A stretch of DNA of 64,000 nt. Source: Croceifilum oryzae. Its GTDB lineage: Bacteria > Bacillota > Bacilli > Thermoactinomycetales > Thermoactinomycetaceae. Numbering within the stretch: the stretch's first letter is position 1; the number at the start of each line of letters is the position of its first letter. Shown one piece after another: positions 1 through 8,337 of this stretch. Under the pieces are notes generated by a model, which was given only the letters and a program-made list of their open reading frames with translations, was not told the DNA's origin and searched no databases. The stretch covers positions 186,001 through 250,000 of the forward strand of contig NZ_JAUSUV010000001.1 of assembly GCF_030814315.1 (NCBI RefSeq). Reading direction: 5' to 3'. A program made the translations under genes and the position numbers.

Positions 1-38
1 AAAAAGAAAACTTTAGTTATTTTTGTTCATAATAAAGA

Positions 39-67
39 TTGAAAATTAACAGTAAAATTCATACAAT
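39..67 (+). promoter_or_regulatory. sigma-A promoter of first C1 protease
   Basis: TTGAAA (39-44), a 17-base spacer and TACAAT (62-67), followed by the ribosome site AGAGAGGAAGAG and the gene start at 108. Confidence 0.75.
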
Positions 68-107
68 GTTAATGCTGGTTATTTTCAACATAGAGAGGAA
101 GAGATGA

Positions 108-1304
108 ATGAAGAAGGCTTTATTATGGATGTTGGCTTTAGTGGTTACGCTGACGAGTACTCTATTTGGTTCGAGTGCTGAGGCGAAACCGGAGCAAAAG
201 CCATTTAATCCAAATGATTTTTCTACATATGGTACAGGTTTAAAAGATGGCCCTAGACCGGAGGGGTTAAAGGAGTACACTCCTGAGAAGAGATTTGTAA
301 CAAAGGATGAATTGAAGAAACAGGGGAAGAATCGACAACAGATTAATCCGGATCAGATTCTTCCGCAAAAGGTAGATCTTCGTCCGTATTTTGCGCCAAT
401 TCGCAGTCAATCTAAATTTGGAACTTGTGTGGTTTTTGCGACGACAGGTTTGCGTGAATACTATATTGGAAGACATACAGAGGCAAAAGGAAAAGATGTT
501 ACGCACTTGTCTCCTTCCTATATTTACTATCCAAGTGGTCCAGATGAAGGATTATCCTTTTATACTGCTTTTGAAATATTGAGACGAGAAGGAGTTCCGC
601 CAGAGACTGAGCGCCCATATGATCCAGATCGTAGTAACACGGATCAGTTTAAAGCTCCAAAAACAGTTCAGCAACGGGAAAATGCGGCTCCGTATAAGAT
701 TGATTCGTTCCGCTTTATCAGAGATAACAGTAGTATGGTGGATAATGTGAAACGAGCAGTAGCGAATGGTGATCCAGTTATGTTTGGGATTCCAGTGTAT
801 CCAAACTTTGATGCGACTCCATCTACAGGGATTATCCCAGCAGTAGAAGAGAAGAAGTCTCGTGGTGGACATGCCCTTGTGGTGGTTGGTTATGATGATG
901 AGAACGAATGGTTCATCATCCGGAACAGTTGGGGCGAGAAGTTTGGAGATAAAGGCTATGCTTATATGGGATATGATATTTTCAAAGAGATGAACGATGA
1001 TTTTGGATATGTGGCGAATATACGGAATAACGAATATCCACCACAAGGTGTGAAATTATCTGTATCCACTTCAACGGATACGACGATGTCGTTGGATGTG
1101 TCCGCGATTGGTGCAACCAGCTTTGATTTGTACCGTGACGGTAAGTATGTAAAGAGCTTTACTGGAAACTCGGTGAAGGATGAAGGGCTTAAAGCGGATG
1201 CTACATACAAATACCATGTAGTGGCGAAAAATGGTCGAGGCGGTACACGTAGTGTGACAGTTGAGAAATCAGCTGTATTTGTAGAGCTAGATAAAGCAAG
1301 TTGA
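108..1304 (+). CDS. secreted C1A (papain-like) cysteine protease, copy 1
   Basis: Predicted secreted cysteine endopeptidase of 398 residues. The N-terminus is a signal peptide (MKK, then a hydrophobic stretch) with a likely cut after AEA at residue 26. The papain triad is visible: oxyanion Gln101 and nucleophile Cys107 in QSKFGTC, His255 in GGHALVVVGYDD, and Asn273 in RNSWG. The roughly 90 residues after the catalytic domain look like a fibronectin III-type beta domain (DLYRDGKYVKSF, then TYKYHVVAKN). The segment between the signal peptide and the catalytic domain may be a short propeptide. ATG 108 follows a good ribosome site. A close paralogue lies directly downstream with its own promoter, so this is a tandem duplication. 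The role is probably extracellular protein degradation; the substrate is unknown. Confidence 0.88.
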   Translation: MKKALLWMLALVVTLTSTLFGSSAEAKPEQKPFNPNDFSTYGTGLKDGPRPEGLKEYTPEKRFVTKDELKKQGKNRQQINPDQILPQKVDLRPYFAPIRSQSKFGTCVVFATTGLREYYIGRHTEAKGKDVTHLSPSYIYYPSGPDEGLSFYTAFEILRREGVPPETERPYDPDRSNTDQFKAPKTVQQRENAAPYKIDSFRFIRDNSSMVDNVKRAVANGDPVMFGIPVYPNFDATPSTGIIPAVEEKKSRGGHALVVVGYDDENEWFIIRNSWGEKFGDKGYAYMGYDIFKEMNDDFGYVANIRNNEYPPQGVKLSVSTSTDTTMSLDVSAIGATSFDLYRDGKYVKSFTGNSVKDEGLKADATYKYHVVAKNGRGGTRSVTVEKSAVFVELDKAS

Positions 1305-1311
1305 ATTATAA

Positions 1312-1343
1312 AGAGATTTCCTATCATAGGGGATCTCTTTTTT
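1312..1343 (+). terminator. intrinsic terminator
   Basis: AGAGATTTCCTAT pairs with ATAGGGGATCTCT (with G-U pairs), followed by a run of T. Confidence 0.75.
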
Positions 1344-1363
1344 CTATATACAAAAAAACAATA

Positions 1364-1392
1364 TTGAAAATATACATAAAAATTAGTATAAT
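1364..1392 (+). promoter_or_regulatory. sigma-A promoter of second C1 protease
   Basis: TTGAAA (1364-1369), a 17-base spacer and a perfect TATAAT (1387-1392), upstream of the start at 1434. The second copy is therefore transcribed on its own. Confidence 0.8.
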
Positions 1393-1433
1393 AAAAATGT
1401 TTGATACATTTACCTGTTGAAAGGGAGAGATGG

Positions 1434-2600
1434 ATGAAAAAATCGTTGTTATGGGTTTTGGCTTCGGTATTTACATTAACGAGTACCTTAATTGGGACAA
1501 GCAGTGCCGGGGCAGAGCCAGCGAAAAAGCCTTTTAACCCAAATGATTTTTCTACGTATGGTACGGGCTTAAAAGATGCTCCGATACCAAAGGATATGCA
1601 AGCATATGCACCTCCAAAAAGATTTTCGCAACAAGCTCTTCCTACGAAAATTGATTTACGTCAGTATTTTGCACCTATTCGTAGTCAGTCTAAATTTGGA
1701 ACTTGTGTAGCTTTTGCGACGACGGGCTTGCGCGAATACTATATCGGACGATATACAGCTGCGAGAGGTAGCGATGTTACGCACTTGTCACCTTCTTATA
1801 TTTATTATCCAAGTGGAGCAGAAGATGGAATGTCGTTTTACAGCGCTTTTGACACGTTGATCAAAGAAGGAGTTCCTCCTGAAACAGAGCGTCTATATGA
1901 TCCAAACCGTGAAAATAAAGATCAGTTTAAGGCTCCGATTACGGCATTGCAACGCAAAAATGCGGCTCCTTATAAGATTAGCACGTTCCGTTATATCTAC
2001 AAAAACAGCAGCATGGTTTCCAATATCAAGCAAGCTGTTGCCAATGGAGATCCTGTGATGATCGGGATTCCAGTGTATCCGAACTTTGATGCGACCCCAT
2101 CCACAGGGATTATCCCAGCTGTAGGGGAGAAAAAATCTCGTGGTGGACATGCTTTAGTAGTAGCTGGATATGATGACGAGAATGAGTGGTTTATCGTCCG
2201 CAACAGCTGGGGCGATAAGTTTGGAGATAAAGGATACGCGTATATGAAGTACGATATCTTCTTCGAAATGACCAACGCTTATGCTTATGTGGCAACAGTA
2301 AACAATAATCAATATCCACCACAAGGTGTGAAGTTCTCTGTATCCTCTAAGACAGATACTACTGTTACTCTATCTGCATCTGGACTTCAAGCGGTTAGTT
2401 ATGACTTATACCGCAATGGCAAATACACAAAGAGTTTTACAGGTGGTAGAGTGACTGATGTGGGTCTTGAACCTGGTGCTACGTATGAGTATTATGTGAT
2501 GGCCAGAAACTATCGAGGCGATACGCGTAGTTTCACTGTTAAAGAAGAGACTATGCAAAATATACAACCAGTTAAAGTGAAGCTAGATAAAGCAAGTTAA
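1434..2600 (+). CDS. secreted C1A (papain-like) cysteine protease, copy 2
   Basis: Paralogue of the gene at 108, 388 residues, with long identical blocks in the catalytic domain. An in-frame start at 1401 exists, but ATG 1434 lies correctly behind AGGGAGAG, lines up with copy 1 (MKKSLLW versus MKKALLW) and exposes a signal peptide ending at AGA. Triad: Gln85 and Cys91 in QSKFGTC, then His in GGHALVVAGYDD and Asn in RNSWG. The pro-region is about 20 residues shorter than in copy 1. The C-terminal beta domain is the most diverged part (DLYRNGKYTKSF), which suggests different targeting or substrates. Function as a secreted protease is well supported; specificity is not. Confidence 0.88.
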   Translation: MKKSLLWVLASVFTLTSTLIGTSSAGAEPAKKPFNPNDFSTYGTGLKDAPIPKDMQAYAPPKRFSQQALPTKIDLRQYFAPIRSQSKFGTCVAFATTGLREYYIGRYTAARGSDVTHLSPSYIYYPSGAEDGMSFYSAFDTLIKEGVPPETERLYDPNRENKDQFKAPITALQRKNAAPYKISTFRYIYKNSSMVSNIKQAVANGDPVMIGIPVYPNFDATPSTGIIPAVGEKKSRGGHALVVAGYDDENEWFIVRNSWGDKFGDKGYAYMKYDIFFEMTNAYAYVATVNNNQYPPQGVKFSVSSKTDTTVTLSASGLQAVSYDLYRNGKYTKSFTGGRVTDVGLEPGATYEYYVMARNYRGDTRSFTVKEETMQNIQPVKVKLDKAS

Positions 2601-2604
2601 TGAG

Positions 2605-2639
2605 AAAAGGGATTTCCTATATAGGAGGTCCCTTTTTTG
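2605..2639 (+). terminator. intrinsic terminator
   Basis: AAAAGGGATTTCCTAT pairs with ATAGGAGGTCCCTTTT, ending in TTTTTT. Confidence 0.8.
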
Positions 2640-2798
2640 TGCAATGGCAATTTGTTATTTATCCACTCCTTTAGGATGATACTGAAAGTAGTAGACACAT
2701 ACATAAAATCACCGTCACAAATTGTTCATAAATGTACCTGTCATAAAATGACCCTTTCCGGTGTCTATCTTATATGAGAAGCGGAGAGGAGGTTTTAA

Positions 2799-3329
2799 AT
2801 GGAAGAGTTGATATCGATGCAAGATGAGCCTGAAAAGGATGACTTCGAGTCTTTATTTAAAAACCACTATCCGATGGTTGTGCGACAAATCATGCGAATT
2901 GTTCCATCCCAATCGATTGCGGAAGACATTGCTCAAGATGTTTTTGTTCGCTTTTACCGGATGGATCGGTCAAGCATCGAGCATATACCTGCTTGGCTAA
3001 TTAAAATGGCAATTCATTCATCATATAACTATGTGAGATCTGAGAAACGGCATTTGGCACGGATCGAAAAACAGTCGCTCCATATGACAGGAACCATACC
3101 TTCTACCGAAAACAGATGGCTCGCGCGGGATGAAATTGCTACTGTGAGAGATATCCTCGCCCAGATGGATGAGCGAGAACGGAACTTATTGCTTATGAAA
3201 TACTCTGGGTTTAGTTATGACGAACTGGCAGAAGCCGTGAATATAAAAAAGGGATCAGTCGGGACCCTTCTATCTAGAGCCAAAGAGAGGTTTCGCAAAA
3301 AATACAAACAGATAAGGGGGGATGACTGA
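2799..3329 (+). CDS. ECF-type RNA polymerase sigma factor
   Basis: Extracytoplasmic-function sigma-70 factor, 176 residues, the usual size. Region 2 spans about residues 15-85 (AEDIAQDVFVRFYR, then IPAWLIKMAIHSSYNYVRSEKR) and region 4 about 115-170 (LMKYSGFSYDELAEAVNIKKGSVGT, a helix-turn-helix). The start is behind GGAGG. The stop codon overlaps the ATG of the next gene by one base, and that gene encodes a zinc-finger anti-sigma factor, so the two are translationally coupled. Factors with this arrangement usually answer cell-envelope stress and activate their own operon. I did not recognise the autoregulated promoter: the upstream region has GTCAT/ATGAC repeats but no clear ECF -35/-10 pair. 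The specific subgroup is not assigned. Confidence 0.9.
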   Translation: MEELISMQDEPEKDDFESLFKNHYPMVVRQIMRIVPSQSIAEDIAQDVFVRFYRMDRSSIEHIPAWLIKMAIHSSYNYVRSEKRHLARIEKQSLHMTGTIPSTENRWLARDEIATVRDILAQMDERERNLLLMKYSGFSYDELAEAVNIKKGSVGTLLSRAKERFRKKYKQIRGDD

Positions 3330-4495
3330 TGGTATGTAAAGATGAGATGCTCAAGCAAGCTTACTTAGATGGAGAGCTAACTCGCGACGAACGTAAGCAG
3401 ATTGCTTTGCATATCGAAAAATGCCCCGAATGCCTAGCTCGGATGAATGAGATGAAGGATTTAGAGGACTGGACGCGAATCCATATCACAGATAGTTTTC
3501 CTCGAGTGGATGAGGCTTTAAATATCGATGTGGATCGAGCTTGGGTTTGCGTCAATGAGCAGATTCAGGCCCAAGAAAAACCAATGAGACAACTAATTCA
3601 AATACAAGAAAATAGTGTGAAAGGGAGATGGAAGAATATGAAAAGAAATACAAAGCGTTGGATTTCGGGTGTGGCAGCAGCAGTTGTTGTGATTGGAGGA
3701 TTTAGTATCCCACAAGTACAAGCGTCTGCGAGTGAGTTACTATCTGTTTTCCGGGTGGATAAAGTTGAGCTCGTTAAATTGACAGAGAAAGATCTTGAAC
3801 AGATGCAGGCTTTTCTTCAGAATAAAGAGCTAGGTAATCTTGATTTAAAAGGAATGGGTAAGATTTGGACAGAAGGCGAGCAAAAGAAAGATCGCCATCG
3901 CCAGTATGATACCTATGAGCAGGCAGTGAAAAAGGAAGATTCTTTACCAAAAAAACCGGAAGGATATACGGTAAGTGGCATCAACGTAACGGATCCGATG
4001 AAGGTTAACTTCCAGCTGAACACAGAGAGAGTAAACAAAGTGTTAAAGCAGTTGGGTGCTAAGGTGGATTTGGAAAGCAAACTGAATGGGAAGACGTTTA
4101 GTGTAGAGATTCCTAAAACAACGATGTTAACTCTACGTGAAACGAACTACGATTTTCATTACATGGTAGCGAGTACTCCGAAACTTACGGTAGATAAGGA
4201 TGTAGATGTTGCGAAACTAAGAGACTCGATCCTATCGTTGCCATTTATTCCAACCGATCTGAAGAGACAGATGATGGCGATTCAGGATTGGCAAAGTACA
4301 CTTCCGATTCCAGTAGTAGAAGGAATGGGTAAAGTGAGTGAAGTACAAGTGAATGGAGCTAAAGGCGTTATGATGAAGGAAGAGGATGGAGCTGCCGTTC
4401 TACTATGGCAAAAGGATGGAAAGATCCATACTCTGTCGGTTTATCAGAACGGAGCAGATCGATTGATCGAACTAGCTAAAAAACTGGATAAGTAA
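3329..4495 (+). CDS. membrane-anchored zf-HC2 anti-sigma factor
   Basis: Anti-sigma factor for the upstream ECF sigma, 388 residues. The N-terminus carries the anti-sigma zinc-finger pattern His28-x3-Cys32-x2-Cys35. One transmembrane helix lies near residues 111-127 (WISGVAAAVVVIGGFSI) after a basic stretch, and about 260 residues follow outside the membrane as a presumed sensor domain. This matches the family plan: the cytosolic finger holds the sigma factor and release follows an envelope signal. The extracellular part has no motif that I can name. ATG 3329 overlaps the sigma stop codon. Role inferred from domain order and neighbourhood. Confidence 0.85.
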   Translation: MVCKDEMLKQAYLDGELTRDERKQIALHIEKCPECLARMNEMKDLEDWTRIHITDSFPRVDEALNIDVDRAWVCVNEQIQAQEKPMRQLIQIQENSVKGRWKNMKRNTKRWISGVAAAVVVIGGFSIPQVQASASELLSVFRVDKVELVKLTEKDLEQMQAFLQNKELGNLDLKGMGKIWTEGEQKKDRHRQYDTYEQAVKKEDSLPKKPEGYTVSGINVTDPMKVNFQLNTERVNKVLKQLGAKVDLESKLNGKTFSVEIPKTTMLTLRETNYDFHYMVASTPKLTVDKDVDVAKLRDSILSLPFIPTDLKRQMMAIQDWQSTLPIPVVEGMGKVSEVQVNGAKGVMMKEEDGAAVLLWQKDGKIHTLSVYQNGADRLIELAKKLDK

Positions 4496-4506
4496 AACGA
4501 AAATTA

Positions 4507-4539
4507 AGCAGAGTGACCTCGAATGGGGTGGCTCTGCTT
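4507..4539 (+). terminator. intercistronic hairpin, possible attenuator
   Basis: GCAGAG...CTCTGC stem extended by CCTC/GGGG pairs; only a weak T-rich tail follows. It lies between the anti-sigma gene and the ABC genes and may lower their expression without ending transcription. Confidence 0.5.
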
Positions 4540-4573
4540 CCATTTATATGGACAAGTAGAGGAGGAGAAGGTA

Positions 4574-5524
4574 GTGGGGGATTATGTGATTGAGACAAAC
4601 CAATTAACCAAGTTATATGTGGGGAATAAGGGATGTCAGGATATTACGATTCAAGTGCCAAAAGGGAATGTGTACGGATTTTTAGGGCCTAATGGAGCGG
4701 GAAAGAGTACATTTGTCCGTACTTTATTGGGATTGATACAGTCAACCAGCGGGACAGGTACGATTTTAGGTCATCCGATTTCTTCTCTTGAGTCAAGGAA
4801 GAAGGTAGGATATCTACCCGAATTGTTTCGTTATCCAGATTGGATGACGGGGAGACAGCTACTACGGTTTCATTCGGAAATGTGTCAATTGAATAGTAAA
4901 CAGCAGAAAATGCGGATTGAGGAGTTACTGGACTTAGTTGGTTTGCATAATCGAGGGGATGAACGAATTAGTGGTTACTCCAAGGGAATGCAACAGCGGA
5001 TTGGGATTGCTTGTGCTTTGGTTTCGGATCCAGAAGTAATTTTTCTAGATGAGCCTACTTCTGCCCTTGATCCCATTGGGAGAAAGGAAGTTCGTGAATT
5101 AATTCGTGACTTGCAGATGCAAGGGAAGACCATCTTTTTAAATAGTCATTTGCTGAGTGAAGTGGAAACGATTTGTAACCATGTTGCGATTATTAACAAA
5201 GGGCGACTAATCGTTCAAGGGGATTGGCGAGAGCTTTCTGCGATCGAGACACAAATTGAGATTACCTTGTCAGGGATTGAAAATCTTTCCTTTGACGCTA
5301 TGCCCGAGTTAGTGTTAGGGAGCGAGAAGATTCGTACTGAAAAGGGTAAGGAAAGTTGGATGTTAACCTTGAAAGACGAAGAAAGCATTCCTGAATTGAT
5401 CTCTGCCCTAACAGTGAAGCAAGGGAAGCTGTACCAAGTGATTAGGCAAAAACAAAATTTAGAGGATATCTTTATGTACTGGATCAATCGTCAGGAGGAA
5501 GTGGAACATGTGGCCAATCGCTAG
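4574..5524 (+). CDS. ABC transporter ATP-binding protein
   Basis: ATPase subunit of an ABC-2 type exporter, 316 residues from GTG 4574. That start sits behind GAGGAGGAG; an ATG further upstream at 4523 lies inside the intercistronic hairpin and is unlikely. Walker A is GPNGAGKST (near residue 38), the signature is SGYSKGMQQR (near 133) and Walker B is [12 protein letters not shown] (near 158). The C-terminal region resembles drug and bacitracin exporter ATPases. It overlaps the permease gene by 17 bases and follows the sigma/anti-sigma pair, so all four genes probably form one stress-responsive operon that exports or detoxifies an envelope-active compound. The substrate cannot be read from sequence. 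Confidence 0.88.
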   Translation: MGDYVIETNQLTKLYVGNKGCQDITIQVPKGNVYGFLGPNGAGKSTFVRTLLGLIQSTSGTGTILGHPISSLESRKKVGYLPELFRYPDWMTGRQLLRFHSEMCQLNSKQQKMRIEELLDLVGLHNRGDERISGYSKGMQQRIGIACALVSDPEVIFLDEPTSALDPIGRKEVRELIRDLQMQGKTIFLNSHLLSEVETICNHVAIINKGRLIVQGDWRELSAIETQIEITLSGIENLSFDAMPELVLGSEKIRTEKGKESWMLTLKDEESIPELISALTVKQGKLYQVIRQKQNLEDIFMYWINRQEEVEHVANR

Positions 5525-6365
5525 GTTAACGATTAAAGAAATTATCTATAAACGTGTTTTTCTTGTTATTTCCCTGATGTCGCTAGCACTACTGATCTTT
5601 TATGGTATCGGAACCTATTATGCACAAGGTCAAATAGCTAATATGAATAGAGGCCCTATGGGTGGTTTGGCACAAGGGTTTATGTCTACCCAGTTTTATG
5701 GAATGGGACTATACTTTGCTGCTTTCATTACATCTTTGTTGGCGATCTTCAGTAGTGTAGGAAGTATATCCAAAGAAATTGAGAGCCGGCAGATTGATCC
5801 GATGATGGCAAGACCCATTTCGAGAGCTTCGTTTGTGATGGGGCGCTTTGTTGGATTAAGCCTCTTAATGGTCTCTTATTCTATCTTCTTGTTCTTGGGG
5901 ATTACGGCAGTTAACCAATTTCTCGGAAATCAATTAAAAGTAGTTGTATCGATGTCTCAAGTTCTCCAAGCAGGAAGCCTATTTGTACTGCAATCAATCA
6001 TTATTGTAGCGGTTGCACTCTTTTTTAGTACTCGTTGGTCCACGCTGAATAGTGGGATTGTCCTGATTATGTTATATGTGACAAGTATGCTAGGTGGATT
6101 TATTGAACAACTTGGTGGAATTACGCAGATTAAGCAAATGCTTAATTTTGGGATTGTGACAAGCTTACTTTTCCCGATTGATACATTATTCCGAACGATG
6201 GTCATCAGTTTGTTTGAATCAGCTGACGATCCTATTTCGATGGCGACACAGGGGATATTTGGAAGCACGTCGGCACCTAGTAAGTGGATGTTGGTTTATA
6301 TCGGTTTATACGGTGTAATGGCACTTTGGTTTGCGATTCGTTCTTTCCAAAAAAGGGATCTCTAA
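5508..6365 (+). CDS. ABC-2 type permease
   Basis: Membrane partner of the preceding ATPase, 285 residues with about six hydrophobic segments. The first is VFLVISLMSLALLIFYGIG near the N-terminus. The pattern SKEIESRQIDPMMARPISR after the second helix is typical of ABC-2 permeases (NosY/YhaP-like). Its start overlaps the end of the ATPase gene, showing coupling. A strong terminator follows, closing the operon. Confidence 0.85.
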   Translation: MWPIARLTIKEIIYKRVFLVISLMSLALLIFYGIGTYYAQGQIANMNRGPMGGLAQGFMSTQFYGMGLYFAAFITSLLAIFSSVGSISKEIESRQIDPMMARPISRASFVMGRFVGLSLLMVSYSIFLFLGITAVNQFLGNQLKVVVSMSQVLQAGSLFVLQSIIIVAVALFFSTRWSTLNSGIVLIMLYVTSMLGGFIEQLGGITQIKQMLNFGIVTSLLFPIDTLFRTMVISLFESADDPISMATQGIFGSTSAPSKWMLVYIGLYGVMALWFAIRSFQKRDL

Positions 6366-6373
6366 ATAATAGC

Positions 6374-6409
6374 TAGCCCGTGGGTCTATAGGGATTCACG
6401 GGCTTTTTT
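6374..6409 (+). terminator. intrinsic terminator
   Basis: AGCCCGTG pairs with CACGGGCT and is followed by TTTTTT. Confidence 0.85.
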
Positions 6410-6439
6410 GATTCTAAAAAAATATGATGTTAACATTTA

Positions 6440-6467
6440 CTGAAAATTAAAAATGGACAGGTATAAT
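6440..6467 (+). promoter_or_regulatory. promoter of sphingomyelinase gene
   Basis: Perfect -10 TATAAT at 6462-6467 with a weak -35 CTGAAA at 6440-6445 (16-base spacer). Transcription would begin near 6474, which rules out the in-frame ATG at 6453. Confidence 0.55.
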
Positions 6468-6485
6468 AGAGATAGGAGGGATGTT

Positions 6486-7478
6486 ATGAGCAGAGTTATG
6501 CGTGTATGTTTACAGATATTTGTGATGATTGTTTGGTGTTTGACGCAACTGTTTTCTTTTATGCCAGTACCTGTATCTGCTGCAAATGATTCATACCCCA
6601 ATGATATAAAGATCCTCGTTCACAATGTGTATATGTTACCGCAGTCTCTTTACCCAAATTGGGGACAAGTTAAGCGGGCTGATTTAATTGGGGAAGCTGC
6701 CTATATAAAGGGCAACGATCTCATTATCTTCAATGAGCTATATGATAACGAAGCCTCTGGAAAGCTATTAGGAAAGATGAAAAGCCAATATCCTTACCAA
6801 ACTCCTGTACTCGGACGAGGTGAGGATGGTTGGGATTCAACGCAGGGAAGTTATTCTCGTTTTACACCTGAAGATGGTGGCGTATCCATCGTAAGTAAGT
6901 ATCCGATCTTAGAAAAAATCCAGCATGTATACAGTAAAGGGTGCGGTACCGATTGGTATGCGAATAAGGGATTTGCTTATGTGAAGATGAAAAAGAATAA
7001 CCGGATTTACCATGTTATCGGAACCCACATGCAGTCCGATGATGAGAGTTGTTCAACTGGAGAAGCCGCGTCGATTCGTAAGACGCAGATGAATGAAATA
7101 AGGCAGTTTATCGCGAAAAAGGAAATTCCGGCGGAAGAGGTATTATTTATAGGTGGAGATCTAAATGTGATTAAAGGATCTTCCGAATACCCGTCGATGT
7201 TAAACGACTTACATGTAACGGAACCAACTGCGTATACGGGCTTTTCGTCTACATGGGATCCAACAACAAATGGAATTACGAAATATAACTATCCCCATTT
7301 GGCCCCTCAACACCTCGATTATATTTTTGTAGAAAAAGATCATGCTAAGCCAAAGAATTGGTATGTGGAGTCCTTATATACCAAATCGCCCGAATGGAGC
7401 GTGACATCCTGGTTTAAAAAATACAGCTACACCGATTACTCTGATCATTATCCAGTTGCAGGGTTTTCAAAGCCGTAA
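6486..7478 (+). CDS. secreted sphingomyelinase C (neutral, Mg-dependent)
   Basis: Phosphodiesterase predicted to split sphingomyelin into ceramide and phosphocholine, closely resembling Bacillus cereus sphingomyelinase and staphylococcal beta-haemolysin. It has 330 residues from ATG 6486, which follows TAGGAGGG. A signal peptide ends near VSA (residue 32). DNase I-fold residues are in place: Asn47 in HNVYMLP, metal ligand Glu84 in FNELYDN, His181 in GTHMQ, Asp225 and Asn227 in GGDLNV, and the general base His321 in SDHYPV. The solvent-exposed loop with aromatic residues before KYSYTDYSDH matches the membrane-binding hairpin of the family. It is transcribed alone from its own promoter. It could be haemolytic; that is inference from family. 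Confidence 0.92.
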   Translation: MSRVMRVCLQIFVMIVWCLTQLFSFMPVPVSAANDSYPNDIKILVHNVYMLPQSLYPNWGQVKRADLIGEAAYIKGNDLIIFNELYDNEASGKLLGKMKSQYPYQTPVLGRGEDGWDSTQGSYSRFTPEDGGVSIVSKYPILEKIQHVYSKGCGTDWYANKGFAYVKMKKNNRIYHVIGTHMQSDDESCSTGEAASIRKTQMNEIRQFIAKKEIPAEEVLFIGGDLNVIKGSSEYPSMLNDLHVTEPTAYTGFSSTWDPTTNGITKYNYPHLAPQHLDYIFVEKDHAKPKNWYVESLYTKSPEWSVTSWFKKYSYTDYSDHYPVAGFSKP

Positions 7479-7592
7479 TGTTTGAGTCATGGGCATGAGT
7501 CTAAAGCATATATTAGTATTATCGGATCAGGATTTATCAATTCATAACTGTCCAATGTAGCTGAATAGATGGATCTCATGCTTTGATTCAGT

Positions 7593-7620
7593 GTAACGAC
7601 TTCATCATCATGGTCGTTAC
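7593..7620 (+). promoter_or_regulatory. perfect hairpin next to ribosome site
   Basis: GTAACGAC (7593-7600) and GTCGTTAC (7613-7620) form an 8-bp perfect stem with a 12-base loop. It ends two bases before the GGGGG ribosome site of the acetyltransferase gene and has no T-run. A short reading frame encoding MDLML (7569-7586) precedes it. Confidence 0.5.
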
Positions 7621-7631
7621 TAGGGGGATGA

Positions 7632-8177
7632 ATGATGTTCTTAAATGAAAACCCTGCCTATGCTGCCTATGATATAGGAGATTATACTTATGGGCTTCCC
7701 AAAATATTTTATTGGGCAGGAACCAATTTGAAAATCGGCAAATTTTGTTCGATTGCTTCCGAAGCAAATATTTTCTTAGGTGGAAATCATACGTTGGATT
7801 TTGTGACCACATATCCTTTCAATGTATTTTTTCCAGAGGGCCATGCTTTTCCAGGTGGACCCCTTACAAAAGGTGATATTGAAATAGGTCATGACGTTTG
7901 GATTGCATCAGGCGCTTCTATTATGTCGGGAGTTCGTGTCGGTTCAGGTGCAGTCATAGGAGCAGACTGTATAGTCGCCAGAGATGTACCACCCTATGCG
8001 ATTATGATTGGAAATCCAGCGAGGATCATGCGTTATCGGTTTGAACGAGACATCATCGAACAACTTCTAGAAATTCAGTGGTGGGATTGGCCTATCGAGC
8101 AGATTAAAGAAGCGTTTCCATTAATTCTATCTAACAATATCGAGCAATTCGTCCAAACGTACGGGAGGAAGGCATAA
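7632..8177 (+). CDS. CatB/Vat-like hexapeptide-repeat O-acetyltransferase, copy 1
   Basis: Member of the xenobiotic acetyltransferase branch of left-handed beta-helix enzymes (Vat, CatB), which use acetyl-CoA to acetylate hydroxyl groups of streptogramins, chloramphenicol or sugars. 181 residues. Hexapeptide repeats run from IGKFCSIASEANIFLGG through IGHDVWIASGASIMSGVRVGSGAVIGADCIV. The catalytic His is in GGNHTLDFVTTYPF. The C-terminal RYRFERDIIEQLLEIQWWDWP is typical of the family. ATG 7632 and ATG 7635 are both usable behind GGGGG. A paralogue follows at 8338. Resistance is possible but not proven: many chromosomal members have unknown substrates. Confidence 0.85.
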   Translation: MMFLNENPAYAAYDIGDYTYGLPKIFYWAGTNLKIGKFCSIASEANIFLGGNHTLDFVTTYPFNVFFPEGHAFPGGPLTKGDIEIGHDVWIASGASIMSGVRVGSGAVIGADCIVARDVPPYAIMIGNPARIMRYRFERDIIEQLLEIQWWDWPIEQIKEAFPLILSNNIEQFVQTYGRKA

Positions 8178-8200
8178 GTTCATAGCATGATCACCATTCA

Positions 8201-8227
8201 GGGCTACTTGTTAGTAGTCCTTTTTTT
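8201..8227 (+). terminator. intrinsic terminator
   Basis: GGGCTAC pairs with GTAGTCC and is followed by seven T. Confidence 0.8.
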
Positions 8228-8337
8228 AGATTCACGGGCAAAGGATTTAATTCATAGATTAATAGTATCAAGTAGGGAGTGTATGTATGAAAATTTGCTG
8301 CCTACTTGAGCCAATCTTGTTATTGGGGGGATTCACC

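Noticed and set aside
552-1046. 164-codon frame antisense to the first protease
   Set aside because: The matching antisense frame also appears in fragments under the second protease, as expected for a shadow of conserved coding sequence.
4523-4573. Upstream start for the ABC ATPase
   Set aside because: The segment forms an intercistronic hairpin, and GTG 4574 has a strong ribosome site at proper distance.
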